Shown: positions 7,900 to 16,918, numbered from the stretch's first letter. The stretch: 34,023 nucleotides of DNA from CAZIRO01 sp964541595 (GCA_964541595.1 CAZIRO010000006.1:1-34023), one strand, 5' to 3'. A program made the numbers and translations. Notes: generated by a model not told the origin, from the sequence alone.

Positions 7900-8055
7900 A
7901 TGGCTGCGGAAGGCAAGGTCGTTGACCCGGCATGCGGGATGGAGATCGATCCGGAAAAGGCGCCGGTATCGATCGAATGGGAGGGCAAGCAATACTATTT
8001 CTGCTGTGAGGGGTGTCTGCAGCGGTTTCTGAGCGAGCAGCAGGCCAAACGGTGA
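7900..8055 (+). CDS. Small YHS-domain protein
   Basis: This 51-residue protein consists almost entirely of a YHS domain: VVDPACGMEIDPEKAPVSIE, then YYFCCEGCLQRF. The family, found free-standing and at the ends of heavy-metal P-type ATPases, is thought to bind metal such as copper through its cysteines (Cys at about 12, 35, 36 and 39 here). The ATG at 7900 has GGAGG 8 nt upstream; the frame is open from a GTG at 7852 but without support. It lies 65 bp after the barrel protein gene and converges on trkH with 20 bp between stops. No metal transporter is adjacent except the distant Nramp-like gene, so the partner is unknown. Confidence 0.85.
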   Translation: MAAEGKVVDPACGMEIDPEKAPVSIEWEGKQYYFCCEGCLQRFLSEQQAKR

Positions 8056-8075
8056 AAACCCTGGCAGGCGGTGCA

Positions 8076-9827
8076 TTACCCAACGAGGACGGTCTCCTGT
8101 GGATAGTCGATACGGCGTACGGGACGCGCCGGGATCAGGGTCATCACGATGGTCAGCAATCCCACCCGGCCGAAAAACATCGCCACCGTGGTGAGCAATT
8201 TGCCCAGGGGAGACAGATCCGGCGTGATGCCGCGGGAGAGTCCTACCGTGCTGACCGCCGAGACGAGTTCAAACAACAAATCCAGGAAATCCGCATTTTC
8301 CGTGATCAGCAGTAGAAACAGCATGCCGGCGATAAAAAAGAACGACAGGATGACCGTGGCGAATGCGCGGACGACGACGATCGGTGCGATCTGCCGATGA
8401 AACAGTTCCACCCGTTCCTGTCCCTGCGCCAGGGCATACATGTTCATCACGGCGACGGCGACGGTTGTCGTTTTCACCCCGCCGCCCGTGGACCCCGGGG
8501 ATGCGCCGATCCACATCAATCCGATGAGCAGAAACGACGCTGCCGGGCCGAGTGTACGGATATCCACGGTATTGAACCCGGCCGTTCGCGCGGATACGGA
8601 ATGAAACAGCGCGGCGAGCGGGGCATACGGATTTCCGAAATGGGCGAACGCCCGGGTGCCTTCGAGGAGGTACAACCCGATCGCGCCCACGACGATGAGG
8701 ATCAGGGTCATCAGCAGCACCAGGCGCGTGTGCAGGCTCAAACGGGGATACGGATAACGGCGAGCCCGCCGGGCCCACACCCAGGTGGTGAGATCCCGAA
8801 TCACCGGAAACCCGATCCCGCCCACGATCACGAGTCCCATACTGATCCACAGCACGGGCGCACACCGGGCAAGTCCCGCATCGGCAAAATTATCGGACAG
8901 CAGCGCAAACCCCGCATTGCAGAACGCGGACACCGCATGAAACACCGCCATCCACCAGCGCGGTCCCTGTCCGCTGGCCGTATGTTCCGGCCAGAAGTGA
9001 TACAGCGCCACAGCGCCCAGGACCTCACAAACGAATGTGACGAGTACGATGGCAACCACTGTCGATCGAATCCGGGCGAGGCTTTCCTCGCCGAGCAGGG
9101 AACGCAGCGTCGTGTATTCGCGCAATCCCCGCGGTGCACCGCCGATCAGTGCAAAGAACGACGTGAACGTCATGATTCCGAGCCCCCCGAGCTGGATCAG
9201 TACGAGCAACACAGCCTGTCCCAGGGGGGTAAAATATGTGGCCGTATCGACCACGATCAGACCGGTGACACATACGGCACTCGTGGCCGTAAACAGGGCA
9301 TCGATCCAGTGCATTCCCCCGGCCACGGTACTGCGGGGCAACATGAGCAACCCCGTGCCGGTCAGGATCAGGAAGAGAAAACTCAATACCAGGAGAAGCG
9401 ACGGCTGGATATTCATGTGCAGCAGACGATGGCTCGCCCGCACGGAAGCGACCCCTGCCGTGGCCAGGACGAGTACTTGCGAGGCCACAATATATATCCG
9501 GGCCAGTGCACCCGGTGCGACGTTCGGGGCCCACACCTGAATCCCGCGTTCGAGCAGACCGGGAAATGCCAGATAGATGAAAATCAACAGGGCAACGACG
9601 GCTTCACCCCGGTGCTGACGGATATACGTCCACCGATCGGTGGTCACTAGAACCCGAATCAGTGCCTGTACAACAAATCCCACGAGAATCCCGGTATCGA
9701 CCCGGTGCAGCCAGTGTGCGACCTCCGGCGTCAGATCAAACCCGTACTCGACAACGAGCGAAACGACGGCAAAGACGGCGAGTACGCCCAGAAACCCGTT
9801 CAATATGCGGTGCACGCGATCCCGCAT
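8076..9827 (-). CDS. TrkH/KtrB-type potassium uptake subunit with N-terminal extension
   Basis: This 583-residue integral membrane protein is a superfamily-of-K-transporters channel subunit, which normally works with a cytoplasmic TrkA/KtrA ring. All four pore-loop filters with a glycine are visible: TSAVCVTGLIVVD, VSAFCNAGFALL, SVSARTAGFNTVD and VSAVSTVGLSRG. The third membrane-pore region is followed by GLMWIGASPGSTGGGVKTTT, a TrkH hallmark. Residues 1-130 hold three or four extra hydrophobic helices before the core, with Asp and Arg residues (VDTGILVGFVVQALIRVLVT, then TDRWTYIRQHRGEA) faintly reminiscent of voltage-sensor-like S2-S3 segments. ATG 9827 is chosen as the first methionine 47 nt after the preceding stop; its ribosome site is weak. 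It is last in the gltA-polA-lipoprotein-trkH run. No TrkA gene is in the window. Confidence 0.92.
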   Translation of the reverse strand: MRDRVHRILNGFLGVLAVFAVVSLVVEYGFDLTPEVAHWLHRVDTGILVGFVVQALIRVLVTTDRWTYIRQHRGEAVVALLIFIYLAFPGLLERGIQVWAPNVAPGALARIYIVASQVLVLATAGVASVRASHRLLHMNIQPSLLLVLSFLFLILTGTGLLMLPRSTVAGGMHWIDALFTATSAVCVTGLIVVDTATYFTPLGQAVLLVLIQLGGLGIMTFTSFFALIGGAPRGLREYTTLRSLLGEESLARIRSTVVAIVLVTFVCEVLGAVALYHFWPEHTASGQGPRWWMAVFHAVSAFCNAGFALLSDNFADAGLARCAPVLWISMGLVIVGGIGFPVIRDLTTWVWARRARRYPYPRLSLHTRLVLLMTLILIVVGAIGLYLLEGTRAFAHFGNPYAPLAALFHSVSARTAGFNTVDIRTLGPAASFLLIGLMWIGASPGSTGGGVKTTTVAVAVMNMYALAQGQERVELFHRQIAPIVVVRAFATVILSFFFIAGMLFLLLITENADFLDLLFELVSAVSTVGLSRGITPDLSPLGKLLTTVAMFFGRVGLLTIVMTLIPARPVRRIDYPQETVLVG

Positions 9828-9874
9828 GGAACGCCCCGCAAGTCGGGTGGATATGTCGCACGATCGTGGATGCG

Positions 9875-10651
9875 CTATGCGCCGGAGCGCCACCAGGACA
9901 GAATAAACGGGACGTCCTGGGTGGCGGCCGCCCGGACATCCCGCATCCGCCAGGTATTGCGCCCCGGTAGACGAACCCCTGTGCATCGGGCCCGTTGCCA
10001 CGTTACATGGTACCAGGCCATTTCGAAGGTCACCTGACCGTCCGACCAGACGATATCGATCCGTGTCGGGAGGGTGGCAGCGTCCGATGCATACGTATAC
10101 CGCCAGGTCACACGTGGCCATCCAGACGCAAATACCCACTTCCCTTCGAACACGCGGTCATCCCCCGAATCATACGTCACGGTCAATACGCCGTCCGGAA
10201 AGGCGACCCGATACTGCCGTAAGCGGTCTGCGATCGTGATGTCCCCGGGATGGGTCATCCGATAGGCTGATGTGGGCCAGTGCGCCATGAGCCAGTGCCA
10301 GAAGTCATCACCGGCGAGCGGCAGTCCCAGCACCCGTTGCCATCCCGCGGGCGTATTCGGCCAGTACCACCACTCGCGCCGTTCCGGAATGAGCAGATGC
10401 ACCCGCTCGGGATCGACGATCACGGCCAGCCGATTTTGCCCGAACGGATCCAGCCATACTCCGGACCCGACGCGCCGGTTCCAGCACGCTTCCCACCGCA
10501 AACGCACGGTCCGGCCGTGCGTTTCTCGCCAGATCCACCGACCGGTCATGACCTGACCGATCACCGCAGAGGATCGGGGCAGTCGGGGGACACACGCCCA
10601 CAGCATGCCCAGCCCGATACCCAGCACGGCAATGCCCATGAGAACACGCAT
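9875..10651 (-). CDS. Putative outer-membrane lipoprotein, LolB/LolA-fold-like
   Basis: This 258-residue protein has a clear lipoprotein signal: MRVLMGIAVLGIGLGMLWAC with lipobox L-W-A-C (Cys20). The body alternates Trp and Arg with short beta-strand-like stretches: TGRWIWRE, VRLRWEACW, VWLDPFGQNRLAVIVDPERV, then HLLIPERREWWYW, followed by a helix region around LGLPLAGDDFWHWLMAHWP and a second sheet region (VTYDSGDDRVFEGKW, PTRIDIVWSDG). This order recalls the half-barrel of LolA/LolB and DUF4292-type lipoproteins, in which a hydrophobic cavity carries lipoprotein acyl chains. The likeness is by pattern only, so the functional call is tentative. The start lies 46 nt after polA and no convincing ribosome site is seen. 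Confidence 0.65.
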   Translation of the reverse strand: MRVLMGIAVLGIGLGMLWACVPRLPRSSAVIGQVMTGRWIWRETHGRTVRLRWEACWNRRVGSGVWLDPFGQNRLAVIVDPERVHLLIPERREWWYWPNTPAGWQRVLGLPLAGDDFWHWLMAHWPTSAYRMTHPGDITIADRLRQYRVAFPDGVLTVTYDSGDDRVFEGKWVFASGWPRVTWRYTYASDAATLPTRIDIVWSDGQVTFEMAWYHVTWQRARCTGVRLPGRNTWRMRDVRAAATQDVPFILSWWRSGA

Positions 10652-10697
10652 GGATGTGCACCATCTGGACTGTATGCGGCCGATGCAACCCCGCACG

Positions 10698-13472
10698 TCA
10701 TTTCGTCCAGGCGCGATCGGCATGAATGGATACGACAAGCGGAACACGCAGGGTCACCACGTGCTGCATCAGATCGGCGACATCCCGTAAAACCCGGGAT
10801 TGCTCGTCGTCTGGAACCTCCAAGATGATCTCATCATGGACCTGCAACAGGATACGACTCTGCAGGCGATGCGTTTTCAGATACCGGTCGATACGCAACA
10901 TCGCCAGTTTCATGATATCTGCCGCCGTACCCTGAATCGGCATATTCACCGCCTGGCGCTCGGCCGCCTGACGGACCTGATGATCGGGACTGTGCAGTTC
11001 CGGAATGTACCGTCGACGACCGAACAGGGTTTCCACATACCCGCGTTCCCGTCCGGTCGCAAGCACCTGATCGAGAAATGCCCGCACTCCCGGATACCGG
11101 GTAAAATACCGTGCAATGAACTGTTGCGCTTCGTCCGGGGACATCCCGGTTTGTTGTGCCAGACCGTACGGACTGAGCCCGTACACGATCCCGTAATTGA
11201 TCGCCTTCGCCAGGCGCCGTTCGCGTTCACCGACCTGTGCCGCCGGCATGCCCAGGACTTCAACGGCCGTCCGCGTATGGATGTCCTCCCCCCGGTTAAA
11301 CGCCTCGATGAGCCGCGGGTCCTCGCTCATATGTGCCAGGATACGCAGTTCGATCTGCGAATAGTCGGCCATGATCAGCCACCAGCCGGATTCCGCAACA
11401 AAACACGCACGGATCTGTTCACCGATCGCGTCCCGGATGGGAATGTTCTGCAGGTTGGGATCGCTGCTGCTCAACCGTCCGGTCGCCGTTACGGTCTGAT
11501 GGAAACGCGTATGGATCCGGTGTGTACGCGGGTCCACGCGCTCCAGTAACGGATCGATGAACGTCGATTTCATCTTGGCCAGGTTACGGTATGTGAGGAT
11601 CAGCCGGGGAACTTCATGCCGCACGGCCAGTTCTTCCAGGATCTCCGCACGCGTGGAATACCGCCGGGTTTTCGGTGTCTTTTTACCGGGTTGCAGGCCA
11701 AGGTGTTCAAACAGCACCCTGGAGAGTTGTTTATGAGAATTCAGATTGAATGTAAACCCGACTTTCCGGAAGATCGTTTGCTGAATGGTATGCACCTCTT
11801 CTGAAACCCGATGTGCCAGTTGCCGCAATCGCCGGACGTCGAGCCGAATCCCCCAGAACTCCATATCGGCGAGAACCGGTATCAACGGCCGTTCGATGTC
11901 CGCATACACGCGGGCGACGCGTGCGTGCGGCGGTTTTTGCAATTCCTCATCCAGGATCTCCGTCACCTGCAATGCCATGTCCGCCCACTCACCGACCACA
12001 TCGGTCAGCGTTTCCGGGTCTGCGGCTTCCCAGGACGTCAGATGCTTTCGGACGGCCGCCCGGTCGATCATCCGGTAAGAGAGCCACACCCGCGCGAGGT
12101 GTTCCGGATCGTGACGACCTGCGGATGGGTCCAGCACGTATGACATCACGCCGGGGTCATCCCAGGGGGGCACCGGGGTGATCCCCATCCGGCGCAGGCC
12201 GTTCCAGATATCCTTCCAGTGAAACCCGATCTTGCGGATGCGGGAATCCCGTAAAACTTCGGGCAGATGGGTTTTCAAAAAATCCCACACACGCCCGTCT
12301 GTCAGCGGCAACACGACCGCAGTATCCGGTTGCCAGCTCATACCGAGCGCGATCCACCGGGCTTCCGCCGGATGACGCCCGTCCCAGACGGCCGCCAGTG
12401 CCAGTCTTCCGGATGCCCGTATTTCCCGGACCCAGGCGGCCCACTCCTCCGGAAGACGTGTACCGTCCATCCACGTGTAGTTCGGCCGTCGATCGTGGAT
12501 GTCCGTCAGAAACGCCTCCAGCAGGCTGTAAAACTCCAGTTCACGTAGCAGTCGCACGAGCCGCTGAAGTGCCGGCGTGCGACGACGCAGCCCGGACCAC
12601 GTGATGTCGATGCCCACATCGTCGGCAAGCCGGATCAGCCGTTTGCTGAGTTCCGCCATGGCCGCACCGGCTTCGAGTTTTTTGCGGTACTTCGCGGGCA
12701 CCTCGTCCAGGTGGCGGTAGATGTCTTCGATCGAGCCGTACCGCTGGATCAACTCCCGGGCCGATTTTTCTCCGATCCCCTTGACTCCCGGGATGTCATC
12801 GATGGTATCCCCGACGAGTGCAAGGAAGTCGACGATGCGTTCCGGCGGAAACCCATACTCTTCATATACGCGCTCCGGTGTATACAGCCGATCACGTTGC
12901 GGGTGGTATACCGCGATCTGATCGTTGACGATCTGCAACATGTCTTTATCCGACGTCACCACGATCACCCGTCCACCCGCCGCTGCCGCCCGGCGCGCGA
13001 TCGCCGCGATGAGGTCATCCGCTTCATACCCCTCCATTTGCAGAATGGGAATGCCCAGTGCGCGAGTGATTTCGATGATATACGGCCACTGTGTTTCCAG
13101 TTCAGGTGGTTTCGGTGGGCGGCTGTGTTTGTATTCCTCGTAGAGTGCATGACGAAATGTCGGTCCCGGCGCGTCCAGCACGACGGCCATGGCGTCCGCT
13201 TCAAACGTCTGCAGGACCTTGTTCAGCATCTGGACGAATCCATATATCGCATGCGTGGGCATCCCACTGCGGGTGGTCAACCGCGGAAGGGCATGGTACG
13301 CACGGTAGACGAAACCGCTGCCGTCGATCAGAACCACCTGCCGGGGCGGGCGATCCGCTGCCGAATCCGACGGATGTGCCGCAGACCCGGACGCGGCCGC
13401 CGACGGTTTCGTTTCTGTACGCCGCTGTGACTGTACAGACCATAACGGCGGTTGTCGTCCTTTTCTGGCCAT
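10698..13472 (-). CDS. polA: DNA polymerase I
   Basis: This 924-residue enzyme has the standard order: 5'-3' flap nuclease (about 45-330), a 3'-5' exonuclease-like fold (about 340-520) and the family A polymerase (about 540-924). It fills gaps and removes RNA primers in repair and replication. Nuclease motifs include VVLIDGSGFVYRAYHA, GYEADDLIA, VTSDKDMLQ and LVGDTIDDIPGVKGIGEKSA. The proofreading motif I (DTE in E. coli, Asp355/Glu357) aligns with Ala360-Ala361-Val362 in LALAAVWDG, so editing is probably lost, as in Taq. Polymerase motif A is DYSQIELRILAHMSEDPRL, motif C is QVHDEI. Motif B reads RRLAKAINYGIVYGLSPYG, with Tyr760 where most bacterial enzymes have Phe. A 45-residue Ser/Ala-rich extension precedes the nuclease domain; a later start is possible. 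It lies 81 bp after gltA. Confidence 0.97.
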   Translation of the reverse strand: MARKGRQPPLWSVQSQRRTETKPSAAASGSAAHPSDSAADRPPRQVVLIDGSGFVYRAYHALPRLTTRSGMPTHAIYGFVQMLNKVLQTFEADAMAVVLDAPGPTFRHALYEEYKHSRPPKPPELETQWPYIIEITRALGIPILQMEGYEADDLIAAIARRAAAAGGRVIVVTSDKDMLQIVNDQIAVYHPQRDRLYTPERVYEEYGFPPERIVDFLALVGDTIDDIPGVKGIGEKSARELIQRYGSIEDIYRHLDEVPAKYRKKLEAGAAMAELSKRLIRLADDVGIDITWSGLRRRTPALQRLVRLLRELEFYSLLEAFLTDIHDRRPNYTWMDGTRLPEEWAAWVREIRASGRLALAAVWDGRHPAEARWIALGMSWQPDTAVVLPLTDGRVWDFLKTHLPEVLRDSRIRKIGFHWKDIWNGLRRMGITPVPPWDDPGVMSYVLDPSAGRHDPEHLARVWLSYRMIDRAAVRKHLTSWEAADPETLTDVVGEWADMALQVTEILDEELQKPPHARVARVYADIERPLIPVLADMEFWGIRLDVRRLRQLAHRVSEEVHTIQQTIFRKVGFTFNLNSHKQLSRVLFEHLGLQPGKKTPKTRRYSTRAEILEELAVRHEVPRLILTYRNLAKMKSTFIDPLLERVDPRTHRIHTRFHQTVTATGRLSSSDPNLQNIPIRDAIGEQIRACFVAESGWWLIMADYSQIELRILAHMSEDPRLIEAFNRGEDIHTRTAVEVLGMPAAQVGERERRLAKAINYGIVYGLSPYGLAQQTGMSPDEAQQFIARYFTRYPGVRAFLDQVLATGRERGYVETLFGRRRYIPELHSPDHQVRQAAERQAVNMPIQGTAADIMKLAMLRIDRYLKTHRLQSRILLQVHDEIILEVPDDEQSRVLRDVADLMQHVVTLRVPLVVSIHADRAWTK

Positions 13473-13491
13473 TGCGATCCGCCCCGTATAT

Positions 13492-13548
13492 CGGTATACC
13501 GGTGCACCGGGATCCCGCGGCTATCTCGATCGCGGGCGGGTATCCCGC
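13492..13548. repeat. Cluster of short palindromes between gltA and polA
   Basis: The 81-bp gap holds overlapping perfect palindromes CGGTATACCG (13492-13501), CCGGTGCACCGG (13499-13510) and CGGGATCCCG (13508-13517), followed by a GCGGG-TAT-CCCGC hairpin (13536-13548). No U-tract follows on the minus strand, so this is not a classical intrinsic terminator. It may be an RNA structure or processing site between the two co-oriented genes, or a regulatory site for polA. Confidence 0.5.
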
Positions 13549-13553
13549 ACCGA

Positions 13554-14843
13554 CTATTCACGCGCATCGATGGGCACATAATCCCGCTGCACAGGGCCCT
13601 CATAAATCTGACGGGGCCGCGCGATCCGCTGTTCGGGATCCTCGAGCAGTTCCACCCACTGTGCCAGCCAGCCGGCCGTACGCGGGATCGCAAACAGTAC
13701 GGGAAACATTTCGATGGGGAACCCCATCGCCTGGTAGATAATCCCGGAATAGAAATCAACGTTGGGATACAGCTGACGCTGGATAAAATAGTCGTCCTCC
13801 AGGGCAATCCGTTCGATTTCCAGCGCAATGTCGATCAACGGGTTGCGTCCGGTGACCTCAAACACCTGCGGCGCGAGTTCTTTCAGAATTTTCGCCCGCG
13901 GATCGTAACTCTTATACACGCGGTGTCCGAACCCCATCAGCCGGATTTCCCCACGCCGTACGCGCTCAAGATATTTGGGCACGTTCTCCTTCGATCCGAT
14001 CTCCATTAACATCCGCAATACCGCCTCGTTGGCGCCGCCGTGTAACGGCCCATAGAGTGCAGCACATGCAGCCGCGACGGCAGAATACGGATCGGCATGG
14101 GCACTGCCCACCACCCGCATTGCGGTGGTCGAACAGTTTTGCTCGTGGTCGGCGTGCAGAATGAACAGGATATCCAGTGCGCGCTCGAGTACCGGATTGA
14201 CCTGATACTTCAATTCCGTGGTCTTGAACATCATGTTCAGGAAGTTGCCCGTATAACTCAGATCGTTGTCCGGATAGGCATACGGCATCCCGATACTGTA
14301 CCGGTAGGCAAACGCGGCCAACGTGGGCATCTTGGCGATCAATCGCACGATCTGTTTATGCCGCACTGTCGGATTGAAGATGTCCTTGGCTTCCGGATAA
14401 AACGTGGACAGTGCGGCAACGGTACTGATCAGAATTCCCATCGGATGCGCATCGTAGTGAAACCCATCAATGAACTTTTTGATATTTTCATGAATGATGG
14501 TATGGTGTGTGATCTCATCGACCCATTCGTCCAGTTGTTTCCGTGTCGGGAGTTCACCGTGGATGAGCAGATACGCGGTTTCCAGGTAGGTACTGTGCTG
14601 CGCCAGTTGCTCGATCGGATACCCGCGATACAGCAGGATACCCCGGTCACCGTCGATATACGTGATGCGGCTGCGGCAGGATGCGGTGTTTTTGAACCCC
14701 GGATCGTAACTCATCAATCCGAAATCGTCTTCGGACACCCTGATCTGTCGCAGGTCCATGGCCCGGATGGTACCCCGCTCGATCGGGATTTCGTATTGTC
14801 TGCCGGTGCGATGATCGATGATCGTCAACATATCCCGAGACAT
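13554..14843 (-). CDS. gltA: Citrate synthase
   Basis: This 429-residue enzyme condenses acetyl-CoA and oxaloacetate to citrate at the entry of the TCA cycle. Length and sequence match bacterial type II (GltA-like) citrate synthases. Key motifs are RITYIDGDRGILLYRGYPIE near the N-terminus, LHADHEQNCSTTAMR (His230, His233), GPLHGGANEAVL (His268), MGFGHRVYKSYDPRA and NVDFYSG with Asp363 as the catalytic acid. The ATG at 14843 is chosen because AGAGGGG lies about 6 nt upstream; the frame is open to 14942 but that part runs into the divergent promoter region. It is the first gene of a run continuing to polA, a lipoprotein and trkH, though the 81-bp palindrome-rich gap could separate transcription units. 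Confidence 0.97.
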   Translation of the reverse strand: MSRDMLTIIDHRTGRQYEIPIERGTIRAMDLRQIRVSEDDFGLMSYDPGFKNTASCRSRITYIDGDRGILLYRGYPIEQLAQHSTYLETAYLLIHGELPTRKQLDEWVDEITHHTIIHENIKKFIDGFHYDAHPMGILISTVAALSTFYPEAKDIFNPTVRHKQIVRLIAKMPTLAAFAYRYSIGMPYAYPDNDLSYTGNFLNMMFKTTELKYQVNPVLERALDILFILHADHEQNCSTTAMRVVGSAHADPYSAVAAACAALYGPLHGGANEAVLRMLMEIGSKENVPKYLERVRRGEIRLMGFGHRVYKSYDPRAKILKELAPQVFEVTGRNPLIDIALEIERIALEDDYFIQRQLYPNVDFYSGIIYQAMGFPIEMFPVLFAIPRTAGWLAQWVELLEDPEQRIARPRQIYEGPVQRDYVPIDARE

Positions 14844-14888
14844 GATACCCCTCTCAGAAGGCGTTATGGATGACCTCCGCTTCCGGCT

Positions 14889-14894
14889 ATTATA
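14889..14894 (-). promoter_or_regulatory. Candidate -10 box for gltA in a divergent promoter region
   Basis: The 74-bp gap between the divergent gltA and O-antigen-ligase-like genes contains an A/T-rich patch. Read on minus it gives a perfect TATAAT at 14894-14889; read on plus, TATTAT at 14888-14893 could serve the other gene. A -35 for gltA at 18 bp spacing would be TTCCCG (3/6), which is weak. The two promoters would overlap, so the genes may compete for polymerase. Confidence 0.35.
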
Positions 14895-14917
14895 AATGCA
14901 TCGCATCCGATACGGGA

Positions 14918-16918
14918 ATGGATCACATGCCACCCGCAGCATCTGTTCGGTACCGCCGATTTCCCATCTGGCTGTTGCCGTACGGGCTGGCCTGGGGATA
15001 CGGTCAACTCGGATGGATCGTTCAGGTAACGGGAACCCCGCGGAGCGTGATTGCGCACGGTATCGGGATGTTTCTGAGCATCTGGACGGCCTGGAAGGTC
15101 CCGCATCGCGCCCACCTCGTGGTTCCCATCACCGTCATGCTCGCTCCGCTCGGGTACCAGTACACGCGGGACATCGCGCACATTCAATCCCTGCCCATGG
15201 CCGTACTCGGGGGATGGCTGATCGTCGAACTCGCTCGCATCTGCGGATCGAACGCCATCCGCACCGGCACACTGCGTCGGTGGTGGATCTGGTGGAGCAT
15301 TCCGCTGATCTGGTATCTGGGACTGAGCAGTTGCACGATCCTGCGGGAACTCGATTTTCACTGGCCCACGTCATGGCAGTGGCTGCAACCGGTCAACGGC
15401 CTGTACCAGACGCGATGGGATGCCGTTCGGATCATCCTGCTGGAGTCCGGCTGGGTCGCCATCTGCACGGTATTGGCGGCCGTTCTGCTGACGCATCCAC
15501 GACATCGCATCGTGAAGTGGGGTACCGGACTCGTATGGGCGACCACCCTGTCCGCCGGCCTGGCGATCGTCCAGATGTTCCAACCGGACTTTTTCAATCC
15601 TCCGTACTGGGCACATCTGCGGCGGGCCACCGGATTTGTTCAGGATGCGAACATGCTGGGACTCTGGATGGTGGTCGGTCTGTTCTTACTCGCGACCGTT
15701 TCAACCTGGCCGGCCCGATGGCGCTGGGCAGCCGCCGGCCTGCATGCGGTCGCCTGGTTCGGGGCGGCGTCGCGAACGAGCCTGCTCTGGATGGTCTGGC
15801 TGGGTATCGGTGTCGCCTGGCAATCCCGTACGCATCTCCGATCCGTCCGCCACCGGATATGCACCCTTGCACGCCGGCGGTTCGTGTGGCTGATGCTCGG
15901 TCTGGCTGCCGTGTGCGGTTTATTCGTCGGGGGGATGCGCGGCGGGATAGGTGCACGGCTCGTCGAATCCGTGACCGCATTCCGGCGGCAACCGGGCATT
16001 GCAGCCCTGTTCAAAACACGGGCATACTACTGGCAAATTGCCCTGGCCATCATTCAGGACGCGGCAGGATGGGGCATCGGACCGGGCAGTTACCGCGTAC
16101 TCATGGTGGATTATATGTTCTTTTTTCAGGATCTGCGTATCGTCGATTCCGCACTGAACGCGTACTTCCAGGTCCTGGCAGAGCTGGGCTGGCCGGGTAT
16201 GCTCGGACTGCTCGGTGCGGTGATTCCCCTGCTGTGGAATCTGCTGCGCGCGGAACCCATATGGCGATGGTTCTGGACCGGTCTGCTGCTCGTGGGGTGG
16301 TTCGTTCCACCCCAGCACGCCGCATCCGTGTTCGGTCTCGTAATACTCATCGTGAGCGGATTGACCGCACGTTTTCCCGACATGCGCCGACACTGGATCG
16401 TCCTGTACACGATCGGCATGACCGGTATCGCGGTCATCCACGGGATCGGATTCTGGCGCCAGTCGCATACGGTCTGGCGACCGGCGGCTCGCGCCTATCG
16501 CATCGGGTGGCTCATCGACACGTACGGGTTGTACCCCCCGGAATCCACGCCGGATGGTCGGGTATTTCGCTGGACCCGTCCCCGGTTCGGGATCCGACTC
16601 CCGCATCGACCGGTGCGGACGGTGCATTTCACCATCCATCCCATGCGACCGCCCGGATGGACGGGACCCGTACACGTGCGGGCTTGGCTCCGGGGGCAGT
16701 TGATCTATCATATCGTGTTGACGCACAATGAATGGCGATCCGTTGCAATACCGATTCCCTCTGGCGTACAATGGCACCGGTGGATCCATTTCCGGGTCCA
16801 CCCCGGCTGGGTCCCCGCGGCGTACGGAAAGCCGGATGCCCGAACACTCGGGGTGGCAATCCATTGGGTTCGGTGGGAGGCGGTGTTCATAACGTCACGT
16901 GATTCACACCGCAAGTAA
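14918..16918 (+). CDS. O-antigen ligase/polymerase-like membrane protein (Wzy_C type)
   Basis: This is a polytopic membrane protein of about 666 residues with some 10-12 hydrophobic helices. The family joins polysaccharide or O-antigen to lipid A core or polymerises repeat units at the periplasmic face. Typical family features appear: RATGFVQDANMLGLWM, AASRTSLLWMVWLG, then a large periplasmic loop with KTRAYYWQIALAIIQDAAGW and GIGPGSY, and DSALNAYFQVLAELGWPGM. After the last helix (about residue 520) a soluble C-terminal region of about 140 residues, rich in His, Arg and Trp, is added; it looks beta-rich and may bind carbohydrate (inference). Start choice between ATG 14918 and 14927 is uncertain, since neither has a strong ribosome site. 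Ten bases separate it from the methyltransferase gene. It may act with the sugar-transferase cluster at 29664-34023. Confidence 0.8.
   Translation: MDHMPPAASVRYRRFPIWLLPYGLAWGYGQLGWIVQVTGTPRSVIAHGIGMFLSIWTAWKVPHRAHLVVPITVMLAPLGYQYTRDIAHIQSLPMAVLGGWLIVELARICGSNAIRTGTLRRWWIWWSIPLIWYLGLSSCTILRELDFHWPTSWQWLQPVNGLYQTRWDAVRIILLESGWVAICTVLAAVLLTHPRHRIVKWGTGLVWATTLSAGLAIVQMFQPDFFNPPYWAHLRRATGFVQDANMLGLWMVVGLFLLATVSTWPARWRWAAAGLHAVAWFGAASRTSLLWMVWLGIGVAWQSRTHLRSVRHRICTLARRRFVWLMLGLAAVCGLFVGGMRGGIGARLVESVTAFRRQPGIAALFKTRAYYWQIALAIIQDAAGWGIGPGSYRVLMVDYMFFFQDLRIVDSALNAYFQVLAELGWPGMLGLLGAVIPLLWNLLRAEPIWRWFWTGLLLVGWFVPPQHAASVFGLVILIVSGLTARFPDMRRHWIVLYTIGMTGIAVIHGIGFWRQSHTVWRPAARAYRIGWLIDTYGLYPPESTPDGRVFRWTRPRFGIRLPHRPVRTVHFTIHPMRPPGWTGPVHVRAWLRGQLIYHIVLTHNEWRSVAIPIPSGVQWHRWIHFRVHPGWVPAAYGKPDARTLGVAIHWVRWEAVFITSRDSHRK

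Noticed and set aside
8397..9650. A 417-codon plus-strand frame opposite trkH
   Set aside because: Hydrophilic, Gln/His/Arg-rich shadow; the minus frame has all four K+ filter loops.
14896..16731. A 611-codon open frame overlapping the O-antigen-ligase-like gene in another frame
   Set aside because: It encodes Arg/His/Gly-rich sequence with no membrane helices or known motifs, whereas the accepted frame shows a coherent polytopic protein.
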